A DNA stretch of 64,000 nt from Brevibacterium antiquum CNRZ 918 (lineage in GTDB: Bacteria > Actinomycetota > Actinomycetes > Actinomycetales > Brevibacteriaceae): the NCBI RefSeq assembly GCF_900169145.1, contig NZ_FXZD01000004.1, forward strand, positions 245,492 through 309,491. The letters are read 5' to 3'. A program made the translations under genes and the position numbers. The notes under the pieces were generated by a model. It searched no databases. It had not been told where the DNA came from and was given only the letters and a program-made list of their open reading frames with translations. This document shows, one piece after another, positions 1 to 8,289 of the stretch (position 1 is the stretch's first letter; each line of letters opens with the position of its first letter).

Positions 1-110
1 CGACGGACCAGTACCAGCTGCAGCAGGTCGTACGCCGCACGGTGGGACGCTGGGCGTCCTCGAAGCTGCGTCGCAAGCCGATGATCGTCCCCATGGTCGT
101 CATCGTCTGA
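1..110 (+). CDS. rnj: Ribonuclease J, C-terminal end (partial)
   Basis: The reading frame is open from the window edge to a TGA at 108-110. The last 35 residues include VRRTVGRWASSKLRRKPMI and then a run of valine and isoleucine, which is the typical end of actinobacterial RNase J. That enzyme is a metallo-beta-lactamase/beta-CASP ribonuclease acting in mRNA decay and rRNA maturation. The catalytic domains lie outside the window. In many actinobacteria rnj is followed closely by ftsK; here about 10.7 kb of other genes lie between them. The family call rests on a short tail, but the tail is characteristic. Confidence 0.85.
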   Translation, partial: TDQYQLQQVVRRTVGRWASSKLRRKPMIVPMVVIV

Positions 111-134
111 GTTCGTTCGACCACGCACATACAG

Positions 135-177
135 TTCGCCCGCGGTAGCCCTCACAGGAGGGTCCACCGCGGGCGAA
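135..177. terminator. Bidirectional terminator between rnj and lctP
   Basis: A perfect 12-bp inverted repeat (135-146 with 166-177, TTCGCCCGCGGT and its complement) lies between the convergent 3' ends of rnj and the lactate permease gene. A nested CCCT/AGGG pair extends the stem. There is no long T tract, as is common in high-GC actinobacteria. Confidence 0.7.
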
Positions 178-210
178 GTGCATCTCAGGGCCCGGCCGGA
201 GGTCGTCGCC

Positions 211-2163
211 TCAGTCCTCGACTGCCTTCTCCTTGGGTCGTGGCGTCTCGGCCACGAGTTCCTTGCCAGGTGACTTCCGGGCGAGGACGACGGCAACGAT
301 GAGTCCCACAAGGACTGCACCGAAGACGATCGTTCCCGAATTGAACCCGAGTCCGTTGATGCCGATGAAGGCCAGAGCACCGGCGGTCAGGGAGTAGACG
401 AGCATCGGAATGGAGGTGCGCCTGATGAGCTCTCCTTCACGCCCGACCAGACCGACCGTCGCCGAGGCGGCGACGACATTGTGGACGGCGACCATGTTTC
501 CGGCCGCTCCGCCCACGGCCTGCGCGGCGACGACCGTTTCGGGACTGGCAGCCCCGATCGCCGATCCGGTGGAGAACTGGAACTGCGAGAACATGATGTT
601 CGAGACCGTGTTCGAACCGGCGACGAAGGCGCCCAGGGCACCGACGAACGGAGCCAACAGCGGCCAGCCGCTGCCGACGGTACTCGCGGCCGCCTCGGCG
701 AGGGTCACCGGCATCGAGTCCAAACCGGAGGCGTTGTAGTCGCTGCCGGAGTTGATGAACACGCGCACCAAGGGCAGTGAACACAGCAGCGCCACGGCGG
801 CGCCGGCGATCTGCGAACCCGCGATCTTCCACGAACCGGCGATCTGCGAACCGGTCATCCGGTGGATGAGATAGGTGCAGAGGCAGGCGATGACGAAGAT
901 GAAGCCCGGGGACCACAGGAGGTCCATATCCGAACTGATCGCGGTGCCGAAGATCTCCTTGACCTTGATGACGGCAGGCCCGGTGAGGAATTCCTTGACC
1001 GGGGGCACGTTGCGAGTGAAGAGCAGGAGCGCGACGACGATGAGGTAGGGCGACCACGCGCGGATCATCGACATCTTCTTCGTCAGCTCCGCTGCCTCAT
1101 CGGCCGGGTCCACGGTGCCCATCCAGTGTTTGGGCCACATCTCACGCGGGGCGAAGTCCCAGGTCTTCTTCGGCATGAGGAATCCGGCTTTGCTGGCCGA
1201 GACCACGATCGCCAAACCGACGAGGCCGCCGATGAGCGAGGGGAATTCAGGCCCGAGCAGGTTGGCCACGAGGAGGTAGGGCACGATCATGGCCAGGGCC
1301 GAGAAGATAGCGAACGGCGCGATCGCCAGACCGTCGGCGAAGCGCCTGTTGCGGCCGAAGAATCCGGTCATCAGGCAGGACAGCAGAAGCGGGATGAGGA
1401 TTCCGCAGATGCCGTGCATGAGGGCGACCTGGGCGGCAGTGTGGGCGATGAATTCGGATTGGCTGAGACCGAGTTCGGACGCTCTTGCCGCGACATCGGC
1501 AGACATGCTGCCGTCTTCCTTCGACAGCCCGGTGCCGATTCCGACGATCATGGGTGTTCCCACAGCACCGAAGCTCACCGGTGTGGACTGGATGATGAGA
1601 CCGGCGAGGACCGCTGCGATGGCGGGGAAGCCGAGGGCGAGCAGCAGCGGTGCAACCACTGCGGCGGGTGTGCCGAAGCCGGCTGCGCCTTCGATGAAGG
1701 AACCGAAGAGCCAGGCGATGATGATGACCTGGACACGTCGATCCGGAGAGATCGAGACGAAGCCGGCGCGAATCGTCTGGATTGCTCCCGATCGTGTGAC
1801 GGTGGCCAGGAGCAGGAGGGCGCCGAAGACGATCCACAGCAGCCCGATCGCGGTGAGCAGGCCTTGGACCACCGAAGCGCTGATCGTCACCCAGTCGATC
1901 TGCCACGCGAAGTTCGCGACGAGTGCGGCAGCGACCAGGCCGATCGGCATGGCATATTTCGCGGGCCAGCGAAACCCGATGAGCAGGATTCCTGCCAGGA
2001 GGATGGGGGCGAGCGCAAGAAGCGCCGCGACAGCGAGGTTGTCCATCGTGAATCCGATCCGCGGCATCGTTGCCGCTTGGTCGAGGAGTCCGCCCATCTC
2101 TGATCGGTTGATCAGCAGACGATGTGGTGCCGACTCCGCAAACGAAGTACCTGGGTTCATCAT
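211..2163 (-). CDS. lctP: L-lactate permease (LctP family)
   Basis: A polytopic membrane protein of up to 650 aa that takes up L-lactate, and probably glycolate, by proton symport. It carries LctP-family stretches: [40 protein letters not shown] near residue 160, [10 protein letters not shown], and [19 protein letters not shown] towards the C-terminus. About a dozen hydrophobic segments are visible. The longest frame starts at the double ATG at 2158-2163. Family members usually begin just before the first membrane helix, so starts at 2097, 2067 or 2046 are also possible; none has a strong ribosome site. It is divergent from aceB and near glcDEF, consistent with lactate and glycolate use. Confidence 0.9.
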   Translation of the reverse strand: MMNPGTSFAESAPHRLLINRSEMGGLLDQAATMPRIGFTMDNLAVAALLALAPILLAGILLIGFRWPAKYAMPIGLVAAALVANFAWQIDWVTISASVVQGLLTAIGLLWIVFGALLLLATVTRSGAIQTIRAGFVSISPDRRVQVIIIAWLFGSFIEGAAGFGTPAAVVAPLLLALGFPAIAAVLAGLIIQSTPVSFGAVGTPMIVGIGTGLSKEDGSMSADVAARASELGLSQSEFIAHTAAQVALMHGICGILIPLLLSCLMTGFFGRNRRFADGLAIAPFAIFSALAMIVPYLLVANLLGPEFPSLIGGLVGLAIVVSASKAGFLMPKKTWDFAPREMWPKHWMGTVDPADEAAELTKKMSMIRAWSPYLIVVALLLFTRNVPPVKEFLTGPAVIKVKEIFGTAISSDMDLLWSPGFIFVIACLCTYLIHRMTGSQIAGSWKIAGSQIAGAAVALLCSLPLVRVFINSGSDYNASGLDSMPVTLAEAAASTVGSGWPLLAPFVGALGAFVAGSNTVSNIMFSQFQFSTGSAIGAASPETVVAAQAVGGAAGNMVAVHNVVAASATVGLVGREGELIRRTSIPMLVYSLTAGALAFIGINGLGFNSGTIVFGAVLVGLIVAVVLARKSPGKELVAETPRPKEKAVED

Positions 2164-2255
2164 GCCTGGTGGATTGTTGTACCGTCAAGGGAATCCTGCG
2201 TCTCACCTCGAGGGAAGCGTTTGACGAGATGTGCATCACCTCCTATTCTTTTCGG

Positions 2256-2285
2256 TGTGTGAACAATAGATTTCACGATGTGAAA
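2256..2285. promoter_or_regulatory. Candidate operator in the lctP/aceB intergenic region
   Basis: The 195-bp gap between divergent lctP and aceB holds a perfect palindrome TTTCAC-GAT-GTGAAA (2271-2285). A further GTGAA half-site starts near 2258 and faces the same TTCAC arm. Three alternating GTGAA/TTCAC half-sites in 30 bp look like a site for a dimeric regulator, possibly of the GntR or IclR type. The regulator is not identified. The position would allow control of both genes. Confidence 0.45.
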
Positions 2286-2358
2286 GTTTCGCAGGCTAAA
2301 CCCCGTTGCCAGCGACAAGCGATGCACTAGTGAATGTGCCGACTAAGGAGAACGACCG

Positions 2359-3963
2359 ATGACTGCTCATATTGAGAATCTGGACATTCCAGCAGGCATG
2401 GAGATCACCGGCGAACTGCCGGACGGGGCAGAGAAGGTGCTCACCCCGAAGGCCCTCGAACTCATCGTCGAGCTGAACCGGAAGTTCAATGGGGACCGCC
2501 TCGAACGGCTGGAGGCCCGCAAGGAGCGCCAGGCTCAGATTGCCGCCGGCGCCGACCTCGACTTCCTCCCCGAGACCGCCGAGATCCGCAATGATCCCAG
2601 CTGGCAGGTCGCACCGCCGGCACCGGGCCTCGAGGACCGGCGCGTGGAGATGACCGGGCCGACGTACAAGAAGATGACGATCAATGCCCTGAACTCCGGG
2701 GCCAAGGTGTGGCTGGCCGACCAGGAGGATGCGAACACCCCGGAGTGGGGCTCGGTCATCGGCGGACAGGTCAACCTGCTTGACTCGTTGAACCGTGAGA
2801 TCGACTTCACCTCACCTGAGGGCAAGTCCTACACCCTGGCTCCCGACGAGGAGCTGCCGACCATCGTCGTCCGCCCCCGCGGCTGGCACATGCCAGAGAA
2901 GCACATCCTCGTCGACGGTGAGGAGTCCTCGGGTTCCCTCGTGGATTTCGCGCTCTACTTCGCCACCGCCGGGCAGCTCCAGATCGAGAAGGGCAAGGGC
3001 CCCTACTTCTACCTGCCGAAGATGGAGTCCCACCTCGAGGCGCGCCTGTGGAACCAGGTCTTCGACCATGCCGAGGACTCCTTCGACCTGGCGCGGGGCA
3101 CCATCCGTGCCACCGTGCTCATCGAAACCTACCCCGCGGCCTTCGAGATGGAGGAGATCCTCTACGAACTGCGTGAGCACTCCTCGGGACTCAACGCCGG
3201 CCGCTGGGACTACATCTTCTCCGTAATCAAGAACTTCCGCGCCCGCGGCTCCGACTTCCTGCTGCCCGACCGCTCGGATGTCACGATGACGGTGCCGTTC
3301 ATGCGCGCCTACACCGAGCTCCTCGTGCACACCTGCCACAAGCGCGGCGCACACGCGATCGGCGGCATGTCCGCCTTCGTTCCCTCGAAGGATCCTGACG
3401 AGAACGAAGCCGCTTTCAACAAGGTCCGCGAGGACAAGTCCCGCGAGGCCGGCAAGGGCTTCGACGGTTCCTGGGTGGCTCACCCCGGCATGGTCGCCCT
3501 GTGCAAGGAGGTCTTCACCGAGACGCTGGGAGACAACGCGAACCAGATTGAGAACAAGCGCGATGACGTCTCCGTGTCCGCCGCTGAGCTCCTCGACGTG
3601 AAGTCGACCCCGGGGTCGAGCACGGAGAAGGGTCTGCGGACCAATGTCTCAGTGGGCATCCAGTACCTGCGCGCCTGGCTCGAAGGCAATGGTGCTGTGG
3701 CCATCAACGGACTCATGGAGGACGCCGCGACCGCGGAGATCTCACGCTCCCAGGTCTGGCAGTGGATGGACGCGGGAGTCGAACTCGACACCGGAGTCAC
3801 CGTCACCGCTGATTTCGTGCGCCAGGTCGTGACCGAAGAGGTTGCGAAGCTCCCGGGCGAGGAGTCGGACTGGAAGGATGCCACTGACACGTTCCTGTCC
3901 GTGGCCGTCGCCGATGAGTACGTCGACTTCCTGACACTGCCGGCCTACGCCCGCATGCCCTGA
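2359..3963 (+). CDS. aceB: Malate synthase A
   Basis: Condenses glyoxylate with acetyl-CoA to malate in the glyoxylate shunt; cytosolic. The 534-aa length fits the short A-type enzyme. Conserved stretches are visible: MTINALNSGAKVWLADQEDA, VVRPRGWHMPEKH with the active-site arginine, VLIETYPAAFEMEEILYELR, NAGRWDYIFSVIKNF, GAHAIGGMSAF, and INGLMEDAATAEISRSQVWQ with the likely catalytic Asp near residue 455. The start has a good AAGGAG ribosome site. No isocitrate lyase is in the window. Its neighbour glcDEF makes glyoxylate from glycolate, so AceB may serve glycolate growth as well as acetate growth. Confidence 0.97.
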   Translation: MTAHIENLDIPAGMEITGELPDGAEKVLTPKALELIVELNRKFNGDRLERLEARKERQAQIAAGADLDFLPETAEIRNDPSWQVAPPAPGLEDRRVEMTGPTYKKMTINALNSGAKVWLADQEDANTPEWGSVIGGQVNLLDSLNREIDFTSPEGKSYTLAPDEELPTIVVRPRGWHMPEKHILVDGEESSGSLVDFALYFATAGQLQIEKGKGPYFYLPKMESHLEARLWNQVFDHAEDSFDLARGTIRATVLIETYPAAFEMEEILYELREHSSGLNAGRWDYIFSVIKNFRARGSDFLLPDRSDVTMTVPFMRAYTELLVHTCHKRGAHAIGGMSAFVPSKDPDENEAAFNKVREDKSREAGKGFDGSWVAHPGMVALCKEVFTETLGDNANQIENKRDDVSVSAAELLDVKSTPGSSTEKGLRTNVSVGIQYLRAWLEGNGAVAINGLMEDAATAEISRSQVWQWMDAGVELDTGVTVTADFVRQVVTEEVAKLPGEESDWKDATDTFLSVAVADEYVDFLTLPAYARMP

Positions 3964-3994
3964 GCCCGCATGCCCTGAGCCCGCATGGTCCTGA
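3949..3994 (+). repeat. Tandem 15-bp repeat over the aceB stop codon
   Basis: Two identical units GCCCGCATGCCCTGA (3949-3963 and 3964-3978) are followed by a third, slightly changed unit (3979-3994). The first unit contains the natural end of AceB (ARMP and stop). The repeats keep the reading frame and each carries an in-frame TGA, so the gene has back-up stop codons. It looks like a recent slippage duplication. Confidence 0.85.
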
Positions 3995-4023
3995 GCCTGC
4001 ACGGTTCAGGAGTCTCACCACGT

Positions 4024-4073
4024 AAGAACGCCGTCGAAAATGTGTCTAAGTCCACATTTTCGGCGGCGTTCTT
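4024..4073 (+). terminator. Terminator after aceB
   Basis: A long inverted repeat pairs AAGAACGCCGTCGAAAATGT (from 4024) with its near-perfect complement ending at 4073, with one G-T wobble and a loop of about 8 nt. It ends just before the glcD ribosome site. It should separate aceB from glcDEF transcription. Confidence 0.75.
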
Positions 4074-4115
4074 CGCTAAGCTCGACATCATTGACGCAGG
4101 GAAGCGGGAGTGGGC

Positions 4116-5576
4116 ATGAGCAGAATCGACTCGGTTCTCACACGGATCGAACCACATTTGCCACCAAAGGCGATCGTCACCGACGAGAACGAACGCAAAA
4201 CGTATGAGTGCGACGGTCTGGCCGTGCACAGAACCGTCCCAGCGCTGGTCATCCGCGTCACCTCCACCGCCGAGGTGGCCCTGACCGTGCGTGCCTGCCA
4301 TGAGTTCGACGTCCCCTTCGTCGCCCGCGGTTCGGGCACCGGGCTCTCCGGTGGGGCCCAACCGCACGCAGAGGGTGTGCTCATCGTCATGTCGACGATG
4401 CGAGACATCCTCGACATCGACCCGCTGGCCCAGCGCGCGATCGTGCAGCCAGGGGTCATCAACCTCACGCTCTCCGATGAGGCCAACCCGCACGGCTACT
4501 ACTTCGCCCCGGACCCCTCGAGTCAGAGCGTGTGCTCGATCGGCGGGAATGTCGCTGAGAACTCCGGCGGTGCCCACTGCCTGAAATACGGGTTCACCAC
4601 CAATCACGTCACCGGTCTCACCCTCGTCACCGCCCAGGGTGACATCGTCGAGATCGGGGGACAGGCTCCCGAATACCCCGGCTACGACCTCCTCGGCGTG
4701 CTCTGCGGATCCGAAGGGACTCTTGGCATCGTCACCGAGGTGACCGTGCGGCTGACCCGGCTGCCCGAAGCCGTGGAGACGCTGCTCATCGGGTTCGAGT
4801 CGACCGATGCGGCGGGGGAGGCGGTCAGTGACATCATCTCTGCGGGAATCATGCCCGCCGCCATCGAGATGATGGACGCGCTGGCCATCGAGGCCGCAGA
4901 GAAGGCCGTGGCCTGCAACTATCCCGACGGTGCCGGTGCCGTCCTCGTCGTCGAACTCGATGGGCCGGCCATTGACGTCGATCTCGAGCGGGAGACGGTC
5001 ATCGCCCGGGCGAAGGACCACGGTGCTGGTGAGGTTCGCGTCGCCGTCGACGATGTCGAACGCGGTCTGATCTGGAAGGGCCGGAAATCGGCCTTCGCTG
5101 CCGTCGGCCGGATCAGCCCCGACTACATCGTCCAGGACGGAGTGATCCCACGGTCTCGGCTCGGGCCCGTGCTGGCTTCGATCTCGACGATCGCGGAGGA
5201 ATGCGGCGTGCGAGTCGCCAACGTTTTCCACGCCGGAGACGGCAATCTGCATCCGCTTGTGCTCTTCGACGGCAGTGTCGAGGGCCAGACCGAATTGGCG
5301 GAGACCGCCTCGGGTCGGATCCTCGACCTGTGCCTGAGTGAAGGTGGTTCGATCACCGGGGAGCATGGGGTCGGATCCGACAAAGCCAAATTCATGCCGC
5401 GCATGTTCACGCATGAGGACTTGGACACGATGCAGATTCTGCGCTGCGCGTTCGACCCGGACTATCTGTCCAACCCGGGAAAGATCTTCCCGACACCACG
5501 GCTGTGCGGGGAACCGCCTCGGCGAACTTCGGGGGAGCACCCACTCCAAGCAGCAGGAAAGGCGGAGCTGTTTTGA
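4116..5576 (+). CDS. glcD: Glycolate oxidase subunit GlcD (FAD-linked)
   Basis: FAD subunit of the membrane-associated glycolate oxidase GlcDEF, which oxidises glycolate to glyoxylate. The 486-aa protein has the FAD_binding_4 fold: RGSGTGLSGGAQPHAEG near residue 75, PDPSSQSVCSIGGNVAENSG, then a C-terminal FAD-oxidase domain with NVFHAGDGNLHPLVLFD and SITGEHGVGSDKAKFMP. An upstream in-frame GTG exists at 4110, but the ATG at 4116 sits at proper distance from GGAAGCGGGAG. The stop overlaps the glcE start by 4 nt, so expression is coupled. Some relatives oxidise D-lactate, so the substrate rests on the presence of all three subunits. Confidence 0.95.
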   Translation: MSRIDSVLTRIEPHLPPKAIVTDENERKTYECDGLAVHRTVPALVIRVTSTAEVALTVRACHEFDVPFVARGSGTGLSGGAQPHAEGVLIVMSTMRDILDIDPLAQRAIVQPGVINLTLSDEANPHGYYFAPDPSSQSVCSIGGNVAENSGGAHCLKYGFTTNHVTGLTLVTAQGDIVEIGGQAPEYPGYDLLGVLCGSEGTLGIVTEVTVRLTRLPEAVETLLIGFESTDAAGEAVSDIISAGIMPAAIEMMDALAIEAAEKAVACNYPDGAGAVLVVELDGPAIDVDLERETVIARAKDHGAGEVRVAVDDVERGLIWKGRKSAFAAVGRISPDYIVQDGVIPRSRLGPVLASISTIAEECGVRVANVFHAGDGNLHPLVLFDGSVEGQTELAETASGRILDLCLSEGGSITGEHGVGSDKAKFMPRMFTHEDLDTMQILRCAFDPDYLSNPGKIFPTPRLCGEPPRRTSGEHPLQAAGKAELF

Positions 5577-6724
5577 CGCAGGAACTTCCCAGGATCGCCC
5601 GACCAGACAGTGTCGAAGAACTGTCCGAACTCGTCTCCCGCGCGCACCGCGACTCACGCACCATCGCCGTCTTCGGTGGTGGGACCGCGCTCGATGATCA
5701 CCCGCCGGGGCACACCCCTGGCCTCCTCATCGACATGGGCGGGCTCAACCAGGTCACCGAACACTCTCCCGGCGACCTCATCGTCGTGGCCGAGGCAGGA
5801 ACCACGATCTCCGAACTGAACCGTGTCGCCGACACCGGAGACCAGGAGCTCCTCCCGGACTTTCCTGCCGATCGCACCGACTCCGGCTCAACCTTGGGCG
5901 GAGCCATCGCCACCCGCGCCGTGGGCCCGCGGCGCATCGGCCGCCTGCCGCTGCGTGAGGTCGTCCTCGGGGTCACCGTCGTCCTCGCCGACGGCACGAT
6001 CGCGAAGGCCGGAGGCAAGGTCGTGAAGAACGTCGCGGGCTACGACCTCGCCAAGCTCATGACCGGGTCCTGGGGGACGTTGGGGATCATCACCAGCGCC
6101 GCACTCCGGCTGTACCCGAAACCCCAGGCCCAGGGATTCGTCGAGATCCCGGGCGCCGATTCCGCCCTCTGGGCCATCGGCTCCCAGGTGGCTCCGGCGG
6201 CCGTCGAGATCAACCGTTCACCGGGTGAGCAGGCCTCGACCGTGGTCATGGTCGACGGACTCCCGGAATCGGTCGAGTCCCGAACCGGCACCATCGTCGA
6301 CACCTTCCCCGGGGCGGCGCACAGTGTCCGCCCCAGCTGGTGGTCACGGCGAGCCCAGGCACCGGTGACCATCCGGACTGCAGTCTCACCGGCACTGGTC
6401 CCGCAGCTGGTTGCCGAAATCTCGCGCCTCGAAGACGCCATCGGCCATCCGATCCAACTGCGCGGGTCCGCCATGGGGGTCTTCGATCTTGGCATCGGTG
6501 CCCTTGACTCGGATCCCACGATCGCGACCCGAGTGGTTCTCGAACACCTGCGCTCATGGGGCCAGAAGCAGCTGAGCGCGACCGTTCTGTGTGCCCCCGC
6601 CTCGGTGTGGGGCGACGTCGATGCCTGGGGTGACATCCCCGGGTTCGGCCTCATGGCCACCATCAAGGACCGGTTCGATCCCGACGGTCTGCTCTCACCC
6701 GGACGTGGAATAGGAGGACTGTGA
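5573..6724 (+). CDS. glcE: Glycolate oxidase subunit GlcE (FAD-binding)
   Basis: Second FAD-binding subunit of glycolate oxidase, shorter than GlcD. Visible are TIAVFGGGTALD, GDLIVVAEAGTTISELN, GSTLGGAIATRAVGPRRIGR, and GGKVVKNVAGYDLAKLMTGS, the typical GlcE signature. The frame is open from 5504, but homology begins at TQELPRIARP. The TTG at 5573 gives a 4-nt TTGA overlap with the glcD stop and follows GGCGGAG, so I take TTG as the start (383 aa). The stop overlaps glcF. Confidence 0.93.
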   Translation: MTQELPRIARPDSVEELSELVSRAHRDSRTIAVFGGGTALDDHPPGHTPGLLIDMGGLNQVTEHSPGDLIVVAEAGTTISELNRVADTGDQELLPDFPADRTDSGSTLGGAIATRAVGPRRIGRLPLREVVLGVTVVLADGTIAKAGGKVVKNVAGYDLAKLMTGSWGTLGIITSAALRLYPKPQAQGFVEIPGADSALWAIGSQVAPAAVEINRSPGEQASTVVMVDGLPESVESRTGTIVDTFPGAAHSVRPSWWSRRAQAPVTIRTAVSPALVPQLVAEISRLEDAIGHPIQLRGSAMGVFDLGIGALDSDPTIATRVVLEHLRSWGQKQLSATVLCAPASVWGDVDAWGDIPGFGLMATIKDRFDPDGLLSPGRGIGGL

Positions 6725-8196
6725 TGTCATGCGATTGCGGTGGCGCAGGAGGCTGCCAGGGCGGCGGAACGCCAAGCGAAGGGACCGGGCCGACATCTCT
6801 GGAGGCGACGATGGCCACCGCGGGTCATGCCACGATGGAAATGGCGCCGCCGACCTTGGACCATTCGGCCTTCGATGTCTTCAACCCGCCGGATCCGAGC
6901 CTCATCGCCGACTGCGTCCACTGCGGCTTCTGCCTTCCCGCCTGTCCCACCTACCAACTGTGGGGAAACGAGGAGGACTCACCGCGCGGACGCATCTACC
7001 TCATGCAGGAGGGTCTGGAGAACGGGCCGATGAGCGCATCCATGGTCGAACACTTCGACGCCTGCCTGGGCTGCATGGCCTGTGTCACCGCCTGCCCGTC
7101 GGGAGTTCAGTACGACAAGCTCATCGAAGCCACCCGCGGACAGGTCGAGCGCAACGGAAAAGAGCATCGCAGCCGCGCCGAGGTGGCGCTGCGGGCCGCG
7201 ATCTTCCAACTGTTCCCATACCCGGGCCGTCTGGCCACCCTGCTGGCACCGCTCAAGGCCTACCAGCGGACGGGACTGTCCTCGCTCATCCGCAAGTCCA
7301 AGATCCTCGAGAAGCTCTCACCGACCCTGGCCACGATGGAGGCCATCGCACCGCCGGTGACCAAGCGAGTCACCATTCCAGCGTCGAACCCGCCACGCAG
7401 CGCCGAAGGCGACAGCCTGCCGGTCAGGTCGCGAGTGGGGATGCTGCTGGGATGTGTGCAGCGAACCTTCTACCCCCAGGTCAACGCCGCGACGGTGCGC
7501 GTGCTCAATATGGAAGGCTGCGAGGTCGTGGTGCCCCAGTCACAGGGATGCTGCGGTGCTCTGTCGGTCCACGCCGGGCGCAGTGAGGAGGGTGAGGACT
7601 TCGCACGAAAAATCGTGGACACTTTCACCCTCGCCGAGGTCGACTATCTGGTCGTCAACTCCGCTGGCTGCGGATCGACGATGAAGGAGTACGCCGACAT
7701 CCTTGCCGATGATCCCGCCTATGCCGAGCGCGCAAAGGTGTTGGCGGACAAGGTCAGAGACGTGACCGAGATCCTCGTCGAACTCGGACCCAGTGCTCCT
7801 CGGCATCCGGTGGCCAACGGTGGGCTGCGCGTGGCCTACCACGACGCCTGCCACCTTTCCCATGCCCAAGGAGTGCGCAATCCGCCACGTGAACTGCTGG
7901 GTCAGATCCCCGGGGTGGAGCTGGCTGCGATCAAGGACGCCGACACCTGCTGCGGCTCGGCCGGCATCTACAATCTGGTGCGCCCGGAGGCAGCCCGCGA
8001 GCTGGGGGACAAGAAGGCCACGAACATCGCCGCCACCGGAGCCGACATCGTCGTCACCGGCAACCCGGGTTGTCTGCTGCAGGTCACTGATGCACTCCGC
8101 AGGCGGGGAGAGGCGACCCTGCCGAGCGCACACACGATCGAACTCCTCGATGCCTCACTCACCGGTGCGGGTGCCGAGCTGCTGCTGGCCAGGTGA
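6724..8196 (+). CDS. glcF: Glycolate oxidase iron-sulfur subunit GlcF
   Basis: Passes electrons from the flavin subunits towards quinone. Two 4Fe-4S motifs are clear: CVHCGFCLPACPTY near residue 65 and CLGCMACVTACPSGVQY near 115. Two CCG domains follow: GCCGALSVHAGR with GCVQRTFYP, and AYHDACHLSHAQGVRNPP with DTCCGSAGIYN. The ATG at 6724 lies 6 nt after AGGAGG and overlaps the glcE stop; a GTG at 6721 would add one residue. Unusual is the extreme N-terminus, MSCDCGGAGGCQGGG, with three extra cysteines before the first cluster. The order glcD-glcE-glcF is that of a single operon. Confidence 0.95.
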   Translation: MSCDCGGAGGCQGGGTPSEGTGPTSLEATMATAGHATMEMAPPTLDHSAFDVFNPPDPSLIADCVHCGFCLPACPTYQLWGNEEDSPRGRIYLMQEGLENGPMSASMVEHFDACLGCMACVTACPSGVQYDKLIEATRGQVERNGKEHRSRAEVALRAAIFQLFPYPGRLATLLAPLKAYQRTGLSSLIRKSKILEKLSPTLATMEAIAPPVTKRVTIPASNPPRSAEGDSLPVRSRVGMLLGCVQRTFYPQVNAATVRVLNMEGCEVVVPQSQGCCGALSVHAGRSEEGEDFARKIVDTFTLAEVDYLVVNSAGCGSTMKEYADILADDPAYAERAKVLADKVRDVTEILVELGPSAPRHPVANGGLRVAYHDACHLSHAQGVRNPPRELLGQIPGVELAAIKDADTCCGSAGIYNLVRPEAARELGDKKATNIAATGADIVVTGNPGCLLQVTDALRRRGEATLPSAHTIELLDASLTGAGAELLLAR

Positions 8197-8253
8197 GGTT
8201 GCGGCAGAAGGTGTCGTGGCCCATGCCCGACGTCATTGCCGCCTCGGCGCCTT

Positions 8254-8283
8254 TTGCGCATTTCGCTCATGCCTGGATAGTGT
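8254..8283 (+). promoter_or_regulatory. Promoter of the two-component operon, leaderless type
   Basis: TTGCGC (8254-8259) and TAGTGT (8278-8283) are separated by 18 bp. The -10 hexamer ends 6 nt before the GTG at 8290, so transcription should start at or next to the start codon. Confidence 0.5.
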
Positions 8284-8289
8284 GAGCCG

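Noticed and set aside
3945..5657. A 570-codon open frame on the minus strand opposite glcD
   Set aside because: It is a high-GC antisense shadow of glcD: its composition is low-complexity (His, Asp, Gly, Arg rich), it has no family motif, and glcD itself is unmistakable.
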